The notes beneath the pieces were generated by a model that had not been told where the DNA came from, did no database searches, and worked only from the letters and a program-made list of their open reading frames with translations. Source: Clostridia bacterium (lineage in GTDB: Bacteria; Bacillota; Clostridia; Oscillospirales; CAG-272). From it: a stretch of 57,467 bases of DNA. Numbering within the stretch: position 1 is the first letter of the stretch; each line of letters begins with the position of its first letter. Where the stretch lies: contig JAFTOG010000010.1 of the NCBI GenBank assembly GCA_017451485.1, positions 1-57,467 of the forward strand, in the 5' to 3' direction. Shown piece by piece: positions 1-8,626 of this stretch. The translations under genes and the position numbers were made by a program.

Positions 1-537
1 ATTTTTTTCCACATATTCAAGCCATACAGTCTGCCAGATTCCCGTAGTCCTTGTATAGTCACATCCCATGGAATAGTAGTTTTTACTCTGCTTGCCGGAT
101 GCCTTACCCTTAGGGTGACCGTCTATTGCACAAACGGTAATTATATTTTCCTCTCCACGCTTTACAAAGGGAGTAATATCAATATCAAAGCCAATATATC
201 CTCCGATATTATGATATACCTCCTTGCCATTTATATAAATGAAGCTTTCATAATCAACAGCACCGAAATGAAGAATAACATCAAGTCCGTTATCCTCTAT
301 ATTCATTTTTTTAAGATACCATACGCAGTTAAGAAAATCTGTGTCGCCTATGCCTGAAAGCACGCTTTCGGGGCAGAAGGGTACGGTAATTTCCGAATTT
401 AACGATAATCTCTCGTTGAATTTTCTATCTCTTCCACTGACGCCACGGTCAATTTCAAATTCCCATTTTCCGTTCAAGTTAATCCAATTTTCTCTTTCAA
501 ATTGGGGATTGGGATGCTCGGGTCTTGGAATAAACAT
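1..537 (-). CDS. glycoside hydrolase family 2 protein, N-terminal part (cut by window edge)
   Basis: The 179 visible codons begin MFIPRPEHPNPQFERENW and continue without a stop past base 1. They match the sugar-binding beta-sandwich that opens GH2 enzymes such as beta-galactosidase and beta-glucuronidase: an 'NPQFER..W..LNGKWEF' start, then 'FLNCVWYLKK', 'LHFGAVDYES..YINGKEV' and 'GYIGFDIDITPFV'. The catalytic barrel lies outside the window, so substrate specificity cannot be judged. No signal peptide is seen, suggesting a cytoplasmic enzyme acting on imported oligosaccharides. The ATG is preceded by AAGGAG. The gene starts 30 bases after the pcrA stop on the same strand with no clear terminator between, so read-through from pcrA is possible. 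Confidence 0.85.
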   Translation of the reverse strand, partial: MFIPRPEHPNPQFERENWINLNGKWEFEIDRGVSGRDRKFNERLSLNSEITVPFCPESVLSGIGDTDFLNCVWYLKKMNIEDNGLDVILHFGAVDYESFIYINGKEVYHNIGGYIGFDIDITPFVKRGEENIITVCAIDGHPKGKASGKQSKNYYSMGCDYTRTTGIWQTVWLEYVEKN

Positions 538-567
538 AGCTTTTCTCCTTCGTGTTACAATTTTTTA

Positions 568-2955
568 TTATATTTTTTTCATAAGCTTTTGAGCATATGT
601 TGCCATCAGCTTCTTGGTGCCCACACGGTCAAAGGCAATTTCATATAGTGAGTCTGTGTTTGTTTTTGTTACCGAGAGTACAGTTCCGTCACCGAAGGTA
701 ACATGGTTTATCCTATCCCCTGCCTCATACAACGTGGTAAGCGTGGGCTTAGGTGTGGCAGGTCTGGAATAGGAGTCAACAAAGTTCAAAATTCCGGGAG
801 ATGTGTCTTTCTTTGCCATTGTTCTGCTATATATCGAGCCACCAAAACGGTTGTTCAGCCTCTGGACATCGAGATATTGCTCATCAATATCCTTAATAAA
901 TCTTGACACACGGTTATACTGTGTTGAGCCATGTATCATACGCTCCTTGGCGTGGATAATTGTAAGTAGCTTTTTAGCTCTTGTAATGGCAACATAGGCA
1001 AGACGTCTTTCCTCTTCCTCCTCTGCCTTATTACCAAAGCTCTGCTGAGATGGGAATAAGCCGTCCTCCATACCGGGAAGAAACACAACAGGAAATTCAA
1101 GTCCCTTGGCACTGTGCACTGTCATAAGGGTTACAGCATTGGCATCGGCATCGTATCTATCCACATCGGTAATCAACGATACCATTTCAAGAAAGCCTGC
1201 CAGAGTGGGCTCATCTGCCTCATCCTCGTACTCTGCCACTGCACTTACAAGCTCATCAAGGTTCTCAAGTCTCTCTGACTCGGCAGGTCCCTTCTGGATA
1301 ATCATATTCTCATAGCCCGTACGCTTTATGATCTCCTTTACAAGGACGTGAAGAGGCATATGCTCACTATCCTCCGTAAGAGATCTCATCAGCTTAACAA
1401 ACTCCTTCATGGCAGTCTGGGTGCTTTTACTGATTGCAGGATACTCCGTAGCATTTTCCATAGCCTTGATTACAGGGATACCCTCTGCACCGGCTATAGA
1501 ATATATAATGTCTATGGAGCTATCTCCTATTCTTCTCCTGGGCTTAGCTATAATTCTTCTCAGGTGAATGCTGTCATTAAGGTTGTTAACGGCATGAAGA
1601 TACGCAATAATATCCTTGATTTCCTCTCGGTCATAGAACCTGAGAGCACCGAGTATCCTGTATGGAATACCGCTTTTTGAGAATATGGACTCAAAGGTCT
1701 GGGACTGGGCGTTTATCCTGTACAGGACGGCAAAATCCTTATAATCGAGATTCATACTGTCCTTAAGCTTTACTATTCTATCGATAATATAGCTTGCCTC
1801 AGATCTTGCATCCTCGGTTTCCTTAACAACTATCTTCTCTCCCTTTTCATTATCGCACCAGAGCTTTTTCAGGTGCTTATGATAATTCTTACAGATCAAG
1901 CTGTTTGCTGCACCGAGAATGGTGGAGGTAGAACGGTAATTCTGCTCCAGCTTAACGATTTTGGCATCGGGATAGCCTGTATCAAAGCTGAGTATATTTT
2001 CAATCGTTGCCCCACGGAATCTATAGATGCTCTGGTCATCATCACCAACCACCATAATATTCCTGTAAAAGCCGGCAAGTAAGGTTACAAGCTCCAACTG
2101 TGCCTTATTTGTATCCTGATACTCATCTACGCTTATGTATCGGAATTTGTTTTGATAGTAGGATAATACATCCTCATTTTCGGAAAGGAGCTTTACGGTC
2201 TTCATAATTATATCGTCAAAGTCGAGGACATTGGATTCCTCAAGTCTTTTCTGATACAGCTCGTAAACTCTGGCAATCATCTTATACTTAAAATCATTGC
2301 CACACTCCTCAGCAAAATCCCCGGGAGTCATAAGCCTGTCCTTTGCACGGCTGATTACATTCATTATCTCACGGATAGAAAGAATCTTATCATTTATATT
2401 AAGGTCCTTTACGCAGGATGCTATTGTCTTTTTGGCATCGTCAGTATCACATACGGCAAAGCCGGGTCTGTAGCCAACAAGCTCTCCACTCTTACGAAGG
2501 ATACGCATACATATGGAATGGAATGTACCTGCCCAGATGTCGGAGGAATCCTCATTCATAATAGTGTTGAGTCTTTCCTTAATTTCATTTGCTGCTTTGT
2601 TGGTAAAGGTAATAGCAAGAATGTTCCAAGGGGGACAGGGAGCCTCAGAAAACAGCTCCATATACTTTTTGAGCATTTCAGGCTCTAAGCCCACAGCACT
2701 CTCCAGGTCCTCAATTGTATCCTCGGTAATAAAATCGGGGATATTATCGGTATAATATGCGTTACCGTACTTTATTATATGACCTATTCTGTTTACAAGA
2801 ACGGTGGTCTTTCCGCTTCCTGCACCTGCGAGGATCAGCACAGGGCCGTTTACTGTATACACAGCCTCCCTCTGCTTTTCATTCAGAAAGCCGTAATATT
2901 TGTCGAACAAGGCTCTTTTAGCCTTCAAAAATCTTATTTTATCGTTTTCTGTCAT
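568..2955 (-). CDS. pcrA: ATP-dependent DNA helicase PcrA (UvrD/Rep superfamily 1)
   Basis: 3'-to-5' DNA helicase for nucleotide excision repair, removal of recombination intermediates and replication-transcription conflict. At 795 residues it has the usual length. Visible motifs: Walker A GAGSGKTT near residues 44-51, 'AITFTNKAA' (Ia), 'DEYQDTN' (II), 'GDDDQSIYRFRGA' (III), 'LEQNYRST' (IV), 'LMTVHSAKGLEF' (V) and 'YVAITRAKK' (VI). The end, 'DRINHVTFGDGTVLSV..', is the small beta-barrel tail seen in PcrA that contacts RNA polymerase. An insertion of about 40 residues between motifs I and Ia is longer than in Bacillus PcrA. A promoter lies just upstream at 2996-3024. Confidence 0.97.
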   Translation of the reverse strand: MTENDKIRFLKAKRALFDKYYGFLNEKQREAVYTVNGPVLILAGAGSGKTTVLVNRIGHIIKYGNAYYTDNIPDFITEDTIEDLESAVGLEPEMLKKYMELFSEAPCPPWNILAITFTNKAANEIKERLNTIMNEDSSDIWAGTFHSICMRILRKSGELVGYRPGFAVCDTDDAKKTIASCVKDLNINDKILSIREIMNVISRAKDRLMTPGDFAEECGNDFKYKMIARVYELYQKRLEESNVLDFDDIIMKTVKLLSENEDVLSYYQNKFRYISVDEYQDTNKAQLELVTLLAGFYRNIMVVGDDDQSIYRFRGATIENILSFDTGYPDAKIVKLEQNYRSTSTILGAANSLICKNYHKHLKKLWCDNEKGEKIVVKETEDARSEASYIIDRIVKLKDSMNLDYKDFAVLYRINAQSQTFESIFSKSGIPYRILGALRFYDREEIKDIIAYLHAVNNLNDSIHLRRIIAKPRRRIGDSSIDIIYSIAGAEGIPVIKAMENATEYPAISKSTQTAMKEFVKLMRSLTEDSEHMPLHVLVKEIIKRTGYENMIIQKGPAESERLENLDELVSAVAEYEDEADEPTLAGFLEMVSLITDVDRYDADANAVTLMTVHSAKGLEFPVVFLPGMEDGLFPSQQSFGNKAEEEEERRLAYVAITRAKKLLTIIHAKERMIHGSTQYNRVSRFIKDIDEQYLDVQRLNNRFGGSIYSRTMAKKDTSPGILNFVDSYSRPATPKPTLTTLYEAGDRINHVTFGDGTVLSVTKTNTDSLYEIAFDRVGTKKLMATYAQKLMKKI

Positions 2956-2995
2956 TTTAATTCCGTTTCATTAATCATAATATTTCTGCCATATT

Positions 2996-3024
2996 ATTTT
3001 ATCATATTAACAGTCAAAAGTAAA
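2996..3024 (-). promoter_or_regulatory. sigma-A promoter for pcrA
   Basis: On the minus strand TTTACT, 17 bases, TAAAAT, with TATGA just before the -10. It ends about 40 bases from the pcrA ATG. Confidence 0.65.
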
Positions 3025-3057
3025 GATATATTCAAATTTTTAATTTTCCTTTACTGT

Positions 3058-3092
3058 AAAAAAAGAAGGATACGCATATTGCATATCCTTCT
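3058..3092 (-). terminator. intrinsic terminator after tRNA-Leu
   Basis: Minus strand reads AGAAGGATATGC, a short loop, then the complementary arm ending TCCTTCT and a run of T. It lies directly after the tRNA 3' end. Confidence 0.85.
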
Positions 3093-3093
3093 C

Positions 3094-3180
3094 TGGTGCC
3101 GGTGATCGGGGTCGAACCGATACGGTATCACTACCACAGGATTTTGAGTCCAGCACGTCTGCCAATTCCATCACACCGGC
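3094..3180 (-). tRNA. tRNA-Leu (anticodon CAA)
   Basis: The minus strand folds as a long-variable-arm tRNA: acceptor GCCGGTG pairs with CACCGGC, discriminator A, and CCA is encoded. The D-arm contains TGGCAGACGTGC, the anticodon loop reads CTCAAAA with CAA in the middle, the variable arm is about 15 bases, and the T-arm contains GGTTCGACCC. It therefore reads UUG leucine codons. It has its own promoter upstream and terminator downstream, so it is a single-gene unit. Confidence 0.97.
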
Positions 3181-3199
3181 TTATTTATTTTGCTTGATT

Positions 3200-3228
3200 A
3201 TTCTATCATAGATTTTTTCAAATTGCAA
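3200..3228 (-). promoter_or_regulatory. sigma-A promoter for tRNA-Leu
   Basis: Minus strand TTGCAA, 17 bases, TAGAAT. The -10 lies about 20 bases before the tRNA 5' end, leaving a short leader. Confidence 0.7.
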
Positions 3229-3266
3229 TACCTTTTTTCAAAAATTATTATATTCTTTTATATTTC

Positions 3267-3295
3267 TTGATTATTTCATGCGTTTGTGCTAAAAT
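3267..3295 (+). promoter_or_regulatory. sigma-A promoter for mrnC
   Basis: TTGATT, 17 bases ending TGTGC, TAAAAT. A TG pair is placed as in an extended -10. It is 30 bases before the mrnC ATG. Confidence 0.7.
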
Positions 3296-3324
3296 GGTTA
3301 TATACTTTCAAAAGGAGCATATTT

Positions 3325-3702
3325 ATGAACAATTTTTCGCAAATAGGTGCCCACGCACTCGCATATCTCGGTGATGTGGTAATTGAGCTGCTTGTAAGAG
3401 AGGCACTAATACTGAAAGGCTATGAAAAGTCGGGAAAATTGAATAACGAGGCACGGAATTTTGTAACTGCCGTTGCCCAGAATGAGGCGTATTTACGCAT
3501 TAAGGATATGCTCTCAGAGGAGGAGGAGGCTATTGTAAGGCGTGGCAGAAATTCCTCCCACCTGAATATACCGAAGAGTGCATCTGCCGCAGAATATAAA
3601 AATGCCACAGGCCTTGAGGCTCTCTTTGGCTTTTTGCATCTGTCGGGGCAGAAGGACAGGATTACCGAGCTTTTTGAATGTGCATATAAGCCTTTACTGT
3701 GA
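3325..3702 (+). CDS. mrnC: mini-ribonuclease III (MrnC), 23S rRNA maturation
   Basis: A 125-residue stand-alone RNase III catalytic domain without a double-stranded RNA binding domain, the hallmark of Firmicutes Mini-III, which trims 23S rRNA precursor ends as a dimer. Seen in the sequence: 'YLGDVVIELLVRE', carrying the metal-binding Asp and Glu of the signature, and 'NATGLEALFGFLHL', carrying the C-terminal catalytic Glu. The ATG at 3325 follows AAAGGAG; an in-frame ATG 13 codons earlier lies within the promoter and is unlikely. In many Firmicutes mrnC follows cysS; here it stands alone between its own promoter and terminator. Confidence 0.93.
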   Translation: MNNFSQIGAHALAYLGDVVIELLVREALILKGYEKSGKLNNEARNFVTAVAQNEAYLRIKDMLSEEEEAIVRRGRNSSHLNIPKSASAAEYKNATGLEALFGFLHLSGQKDRITELFECAYKPLL

Positions 3703-3709
3703 ATTTTAG

Positions 3710-3737
3710 CCACTTCCCCTTGGGTTGTGGTTTTTTT
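3710..3737 (+). terminator. intrinsic terminator after mrnC
   Basis: Stem CCAC / GTGG extended inside by CCC / GGG, followed by seven T. Confidence 0.65.
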
Positions 3738-3752
3738 CTATGCCAAAAATCG

Positions 3753-3764
3753 TTAGTTAACTAA
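3753..3764. promoter_or_regulatory. perfect 12-base palindrome TTAGTTAACTAA, candidate MarR-type operator
   Basis: The exact inverted repeat TTAGTTAACTAA resembles the sites of MarR-family repressors that control drug exporters. It lies 68 bases upstream of the ABC exporter -35. No MarR gene is in the window, so the regulator would act from elsewhere. The site is seen; its role is inferred. Confidence 0.45.
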
Positions 3765-3831
3765 ACTATTATTATGCATTTTTATTAACATATTTTTTAC
3801 GATTTTTTCTTTTTATATTACAGATAGATAA

Positions 3832-3860
3832 TTGACATGTCCTGCAAAAAATGATACAAT
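3832..3860 (+). promoter_or_regulatory. strong sigma-A promoter for the ABC exporter operon
   Basis: Consensus TTGACA, 17 bases, TACAAT, 37 bases before the ATG at 3897. Confidence 0.85.
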
Positions 3861-3896
3861 GTAATTTAGATAATTATTTCTTAGAAGGGAGCAAAA

Positions 3897-5681
3897 ATGT
3901 TAAAAAAATTCAAACTTCTTGCAAAAAGCATAAGAGAATACAAAAGAAGCTCTATTCTCTCCCCGCTTTTTGTGTCTCTTGAGGTTGTAATGGAATGTCT
4001 TATTCCCTTTATTGCATCAGACCTCATTCTGGTAATACAGAGAGACTATGAAAATATAAAGCTGAAATTCCTTTTGCTTGAGGACCCGACTGCAAGTGCT
4101 GCGGTATTTGGCGGTATTCTTGTGGTTATGGCTATGCTATCCTTAAGCTTCGGTGCACTGGCAGGCAGATTCTGTGCTGTGGCATCATGTGGATTTGCAA
4201 AAAATCTGCGTGCCGACCTGTACAAAAGAAGCCAGGAGTTCTCCTTTGAGAACATAGACAAGTTCTCCTCCTCCAGTATGATAACACGAATGACCACGGA
4301 TGTTACCCATGTACAGCAGGCGTTTATGATGATTATCCGTACCGCCATCCGTTCTCCCCTTATGTTTGCCTTCTCAATTATTATGGCATTTACTTTGGGT
4401 GGACAAATGGCACTTATCTTCGTATTCGTTATTCCTGTTCTCTTTATAGGTCTGTTCTCCATTATCCGTATTGCAATGCCTATTTTCAGAAAGGTATTTA
4501 AAAAATACGATAAGCTTAACAGCTCCGTACAGGAAAATGTAAAGGGTATGCGAGTTGTAAAATCCTTCGTTCGTGAGGATTATGAAAAGGATAAATTCCG
4601 TAGTGCCTCCGAAAATGTAAAAAATGATTTTGTAAGAGCCGATAAGATACTTGCCTTTAACAGCCCTATTATGCAGTTATGTATGTATTCGGTAATGCTC
4701 TTTATCTGTTTCTTTGGCTCACGCCTTATTATATCCTCCGGTGGACAGAGCTTTGATATCGGTAAGTTCTCTGCTCTTCTTACATACGGTATGCAGATAC
4801 TCTCAAGCCTTATGATGCTCTCTATGATATTTGTAATGCTTACAATGGCAGGTGAAAGTGCTAATCGTATCAGTGAGATTTTGGAGGAGGAATCCACCAT
4901 CGTCAACCCCGAAAACCCTGTAAGTGTGGTTGAAAACGGCGACATTGAATTTGACGGTGTATATTTCAAATACGCAAAAAGAGCCGAAAACTTTGCTCTT
5001 TCCAATATAAATATCAGGATAAAGTCAGGTCAGACAGTGGGCATTATCGGTGGAACGGGAAGCTCAAAATCCTCACTTATCCAGCTTATCCCCCGTCTCT
5101 ACGATGTGACCGAGGGCTCGGTTAAGGTTGGTGGCATTGATGTTCGTGAATATGACATCGAGGCATTGCGTAACGAGGTAAGCGTTGTATTACAGAAAAA
5201 TGTACTCTTCTCCGGTACTATCAGGGAAAATCTCCGTTGGGGTAACGAAAATGCCTCCGACGAGGAGCTTATAAGAGTTTGTAAGCTTGCCCAGGCACAC
5301 GAGTTTGTATCCTCCTTCCCGGACGGATACGACACATTTATTGAGCAGGGTGGAACAAATGTTTCCGGTGGACAGAAGCAGAGACTCTGTATTGCAAGGG
5401 CTTTACTCAAAAAGCCAAAGATTCTTATTCTTGACGACTCCACAAGTGCAGTAGACACAAGAACAGATGCCTTTATCCGTAAGGCAATGCGTGAGGAAAT
5501 TCCCGACACGACTAAAATAATTATTGCACAGCGTATCTCATCAGTTGAGGATGCTGATATGATTATAGTTATAGATAACGGTATTATAAACGGTATAGGC
5601 ACCCACGAGGAGCTTATTAAGAATAACGCCATCTATAACGAGGTATATACATCCCAGACAAAGGGGGCGAAGATGGAATGA
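3897..5681 (+). CDS. heterodimeric ABC exporter subunit with degenerate nucleotide site
   Basis: A 594-residue half-transporter: six-helix exporter membrane domain (about residues 1-320), then a nucleotide-binding domain. Walker A is GGTGSSKSS near residue 385, signature VSGGQ near 488. Walker B ends 'LILDDST', with Asp where the catalytic Glu is expected, and the switch histidine is Gln ('IIAQRISS'). These substitutions mark the non-hydrolysing-site subunit of TM287/288-type heterodimers (known family behaviour). Its partner follows with a 4-base ATGA overlap, so the two are translationally coupled. Substrate is unknown; drugs, lipids or peptides are all possible. Start ATG follows AAGGGAG. 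Confidence 0.92.
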   Translation: MLKKFKLLAKSIREYKRSSILSPLFVSLEVVMECLIPFIASDLILVIQRDYENIKLKFLLLEDPTASAAVFGGILVVMAMLSLSFGALAGRFCAVASCGFAKNLRADLYKRSQEFSFENIDKFSSSSMITRMTTDVTHVQQAFMMIIRTAIRSPLMFAFSIIMAFTLGGQMALIFVFVIPVLFIGLFSIIRIAMPIFRKVFKKYDKLNSSVQENVKGMRVVKSFVREDYEKDKFRSASENVKNDFVRADKILAFNSPIMQLCMYSVMLFICFFGSRLIISSGGQSFDIGKFSALLTYGMQILSSLMMLSMIFVMLTMAGESANRISEILEEESTIVNPENPVSVVENGDIEFDGVYFKYAKRAENFALSNINIRIKSGQTVGIIGGTGSSKSSLIQLIPRLYDVTEGSVKVGGIDVREYDIEALRNEVSVVLQKNVLFSGTIRENLRWGNENASDEELIRVCKLAQAHEFVSSFPDGYDTFIEQGGTNVSGGQKQRLCIARALLKKPKILILDDSTSAVDTRTDAFIRKAMREEIPDTTKIIIAQRISSVEDADMIIVIDNGIINGIGTHEELIKNNAIYNEVYTSQTKGAKME

Positions 5682-7630
5682 GCAGAGGTATGATGAAAAG
5701 ACCCTTGAAAAAGGCGAAAAAGGGAACTATGCCCAGATTACTGAAATTCTTTTTCAGCTCCTACAAGCTACCTCTTGTAGCAGTATTGATCTGTATGCTG
5801 TTAAATACCCTTGCAGGCGTATGCCCCGGTATTTTCCAGCAGACGATACTTGAAAATGTAGATAAGGCTCTGGCTCTTATCGATGGCGGTGCCTCTACTG
5901 AGAGTGCAGCCGAGCAATTTTTCCCTGCTATTACAGCAGCAGTTATTGTGCTTGTATGTATATATGCCGTAGGTCTTGTGGCAGGCTTTATATATCAGCG
6001 TACCATGGCTGTTATTACCCAGAGCTTCTTAAATAAGCTCCGTAATATAATGTTTGCAAGAATGCAAAAGCTCCCAATCAAGTATTTTGACACCCACACC
6101 CACGGCGACATAATGTCCCACTATACAAATGATATTGATACACTCCGTCAGCTCGTATCTCAGTCAATACCACAGCTTATTATCTCAGCCCTGACCCTTA
6201 CTGCTGTTCTATTCCTTATGCTTTATTACAGCCTTTGGATGACGCTTATCGTTCTTGTAGGGGTTGTGGCTATGGCTCTGGTAACAAAGTTTGTAGGCGG
6301 AGGAAGTGCAAAATACTTTGTAAGACAGCAAAAGGCTCTCGGTAAGGCTGAGGGCTATATCGAAGAAATGATTCACGGACAGAAGGTAGTTAAGGTATTC
6401 TGCCACGAGGATAAATCCATTTCCGATTTCGATAAGCTTAATACTCAGCTCTGCAAGGATGCCACCAGTGCAAACAGCTATGCAAACATCCTTATGCCTA
6501 TTATGAATAATATAGGCCATATTCTCTACGCCCTTATAATCTTTGTAGGTGGCGTGCTTGTACTCATAAACATTGATAATATATCCATATCGGGTAAGCC
6601 CCTTGATATCTCCACACTTATTCCCTTCATAGGCTTCTCCAAGCAGTTTACAATGAATATCTCCCAGCTCTCCAACCAGATAAATGCTATTGCAATGGGT
6701 CTTGCAGGAGCAGACCGTATGTTTGAGCTTATGGATGAGGAGCCGGAGGTTGATAATGGCTATGTAACTCTTGTAAACGCAAAAGAAACAGAAAACGGTG
6801 AGCTTACAGAGTCCGAGGCAAGAACAGGAATCTGGGCTTGGAAGCATCCCCACGAGGACGGAACAGTAACCTATACAAGAGTACAGGGTGATGTACGACT
6901 TACGGAGGTTGACTTTGGCTATGTGGAGGATAAGATTGTTTTACACGATATTACCCTTTATGCAAAGCCGGGACAGAAAATTGCCTTTGTAGGTGCTACC
7001 GGTGCAGGAAAAACAACTATTACAAACCTTATTAACCGTTTCTATGACATTGCTGACGGTAAAATAAGATATGACGGAATCAATATCAATAAGATAAAGA
7101 AGGATGACCTCCGTGCCTCTCTCGGCATAGTTTTGCAGGATGTAAACCTCTTTACGGGAACTGTAATGGATAATATCCGTTACGGTAAGCTTGACGCAAC
7201 CGACGAGGAGTGCATCAATGCCGCAAAGAGAGCTAACGCACATTCCTTTATTTCCATGCTACCCGACGGATACAATACAGTGCTCAAGGGTGACGGAAGC
7301 GGACTTTCCCAGGGTCAGCGTCAGCTTATATCCATTGCCCGTGCTGCAGTTGCAGATCCCCCCGTTATGATTCTTGATGAGGCAACCTCATCCATAGATA
7401 CAAGAACTGAGGCTATCGTATCTGCCGGTATGGATGCACTTATGCAGGGAAGAACAGTATTTGTTATTGCCCACCGTCTATCTACAATTAAAAACTCCGA
7501 TGTAATTATGGTTCTTGATAAGGGAAGAATAATTGAACGAGGCTCCCACGATGACCTTATCGCAGCCAAGGGTAAATATTATCAGCTCTATACAGGCTCC
7601 TTCGACTTTGATGAGCAGACTGATAAGTAA
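5678..7630 (+). CDS. heterodimeric ABC exporter subunit with catalytic nucleotide site
   Basis: A 650-residue half-transporter, partner of the preceding gene. The membrane domain fills residues 30-330. Its nucleotide-binding domain has a canonical Walker A (GATGAGKTT, near 439), Walker B with catalytic Glu ('MILDEATSS') and switch His ('IAHRLST'), while its signature is LSQGQ instead of LSGGQ. That is the expected mirror image of the first subunit: together they form one active and one degenerate ATP site. About 50 extra residues lie between the membrane domain and the nucleotide-binding domain ('KETENGELTESEARTG'). A strong terminator follows at 7668. Confidence 0.93.
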   Translation: MSRGMMKRPLKKAKKGTMPRLLKFFFSSYKLPLVAVLICMLLNTLAGVCPGIFQQTILENVDKALALIDGGASTESAAEQFFPAITAAVIVLVCIYAVGLVAGFIYQRTMAVITQSFLNKLRNIMFARMQKLPIKYFDTHTHGDIMSHYTNDIDTLRQLVSQSIPQLIISALTLTAVLFLMLYYSLWMTLIVLVGVVAMALVTKFVGGGSAKYFVRQQKALGKAEGYIEEMIHGQKVVKVFCHEDKSISDFDKLNTQLCKDATSANSYANILMPIMNNIGHILYALIIFVGGVLVLINIDNISISGKPLDISTLIPFIGFSKQFTMNISQLSNQINAIAMGLAGADRMFELMDEEPEVDNGYVTLVNAKETENGELTESEARTGIWAWKHPHEDGTVTYTRVQGDVRLTEVDFGYVEDKIVLHDITLYAKPGQKIAFVGATGAGKTTITNLINRFYDIADGKIRYDGININKIKKDDLRASLGIVLQDVNLFTGTVMDNIRYGKLDATDEECINAAKRANAHSFISMLPDGYNTVLKGDGSGLSQGQRQLISIARAAVADPPVMILDEATSSIDTRTEAIVSAGMDALMQGRTVFVIAHRLSTIKNSDVIMVLDKGRIIERGSHDDLIAAKGKYYQLYTGSFDFDEQTDK

Positions 7631-7667
7631 TCATAGTTATATCTTATATCACAGTAAAAAGCAAAAG

Positions 7668-7694
7668 AGCAAGCACAATCGTGCTTGCTTTTTT
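7668..7694 (+). terminator. intrinsic terminator after ABC exporter operon
   Basis: AGCAAGCAC, loop AATC, GTGCTTGCT, then a T run. Confidence 0.9.
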
Positions 7695-7876
7695 AGTTGA
7701 AAAATGCATACTCATAATATTCATATGGCACAAGAAAGTCTATTACCAAAGGGCTAATAAACAAAGCACAGAGTGAGAATATGCCTTCTCTAAATGCTCC
7801 CTATGGGAGTCGCATTCTATAGGGATACGGATTTTTTGTAAGGCTAAATAGATGCTTAAGTACTCTATTTTTTGCT
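7695..7876. other. intergenic stretch with two mutually exclusive small hairpins
   Basis: No coding signal is visible. At 7793-7816 AATGC and TCCC can pair with GGGA and GCATT around a loop TAT; alternatively CCCTAT at 7799-7804 can pair with ATAGGG at 7819-7824. This is the 3' side of the minus-strand gene at 7877, and no T-rich terminator for it is clear. Confidence 0.35.
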
Positions 7877-8347
7877 TTACAGGTAAATTACATTCAGCTC
7901 TCCCTCCTCGGCAGAACGGGGGATAACTGATTTTTCAAGAGGACATTCCTGCGATATAAGCTCCAGATAATCCCCCTCAACAAGCATAACTCCACCGTTT
8001 TTCCAGCCTCCGTCAGCTGTTGGAGAATAGACCACAGTTATTCCACTTTGGCTTCTATGATGACTGCTTATGATTCTTACAGGGTCAATGGGTATAGCAT
8101 TATCCTCGAACACAATAAAGCATCTCTCCCCATCGGCTATATATCTTACATAGAACAGGCAATCATCCACTGTATCCTCATAATGTGCCGGAAGTATCTG
8201 TAATATATCCGACTCCATCCCCTCATCCTTGGTGGCAAAGGCATAAAATTCAAAATTTCCCCTTTTTGAAAAGCTGTTTATAATTCTGCACAGCCCAATC
8301 TCCCTGTTTTTCTTATTAAAGCTTGTTGTGACAAAAAACACCTTCAT
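7877..8347 (-). CDS. unrecognised 156-residue protein
   Basis: A soluble protein without signal peptide or membrane segment, starting MKVFFVTTSFNKKNREIG. The opening strand-loop, a central 'CFIVFEDNAIPIDPVRII' and the late 'KNGGVMLVEGDYLELI' are faintly like sugar-nucleotide transferase folds ('NAGVY..D...L..I'), but no nucleotide-binding motif can be named, so no function is assigned. The ATG follows GGGGGTGA. It is monocistronic, between the exporter terminator and the divergently read fumC promoter. Codon use looks like the neighbours. Confidence 0.65.
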   Translation of the reverse strand: MKVFFVTTSFNKKNREIGLCRIINSFSKRGNFEFYAFATKDEGMESDILQILPAHYEDTVDDCLFYVRYIADGERCFIVFEDNAIPIDPVRIISSHHRSQSGITVVYSPTADGGWKNGGVMLVEGDYLELISQECPLEKSVIPRSAEEGELNVIYL

Positions 8348-8563
8348 ATAATCACCCCCACTTTAATATTGACATAAATTCACGGTTTTATTTACTTTTT
8401 TTATATCACAAATGAACATCTTTTCATTTGTTCATCTTAATGAGTTTTTGAATCAAGGATTGCATCAGCAGATTGTCTGTATTATAAGAACACTTCCCCG
8501 TCAGACTGTATTACTCACAGGCTTTTATAAAAATATAATATGCTTTCCTTTTATATTTTTATA
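8348..8563. other. AT-rich divergent intergenic region upstream of fumC
   Basis: Between two divergent genes. It contains a short hairpin, CAAATG at 8409-8414 with CATTTG at 8425-8430. No further gene or riboswitch is recognised. Confidence 0.4.
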
Positions 8564-8592
8564 TTGAAATAAAAGCTCCTTTGTGTTAAAAT
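8564..8592 (+). promoter_or_regulatory. sigma-A promoter for fumC-malic enzyme operon
   Basis: TTGAAA, 17 bases ending TGTGT, TAAAAT; 34 bases before the fumC ATG. Confidence 0.75.
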
Positions 8593-8626
8593 AATATCTG
8601 TAGTTTTTTGCCGAAAGGATTTATAT

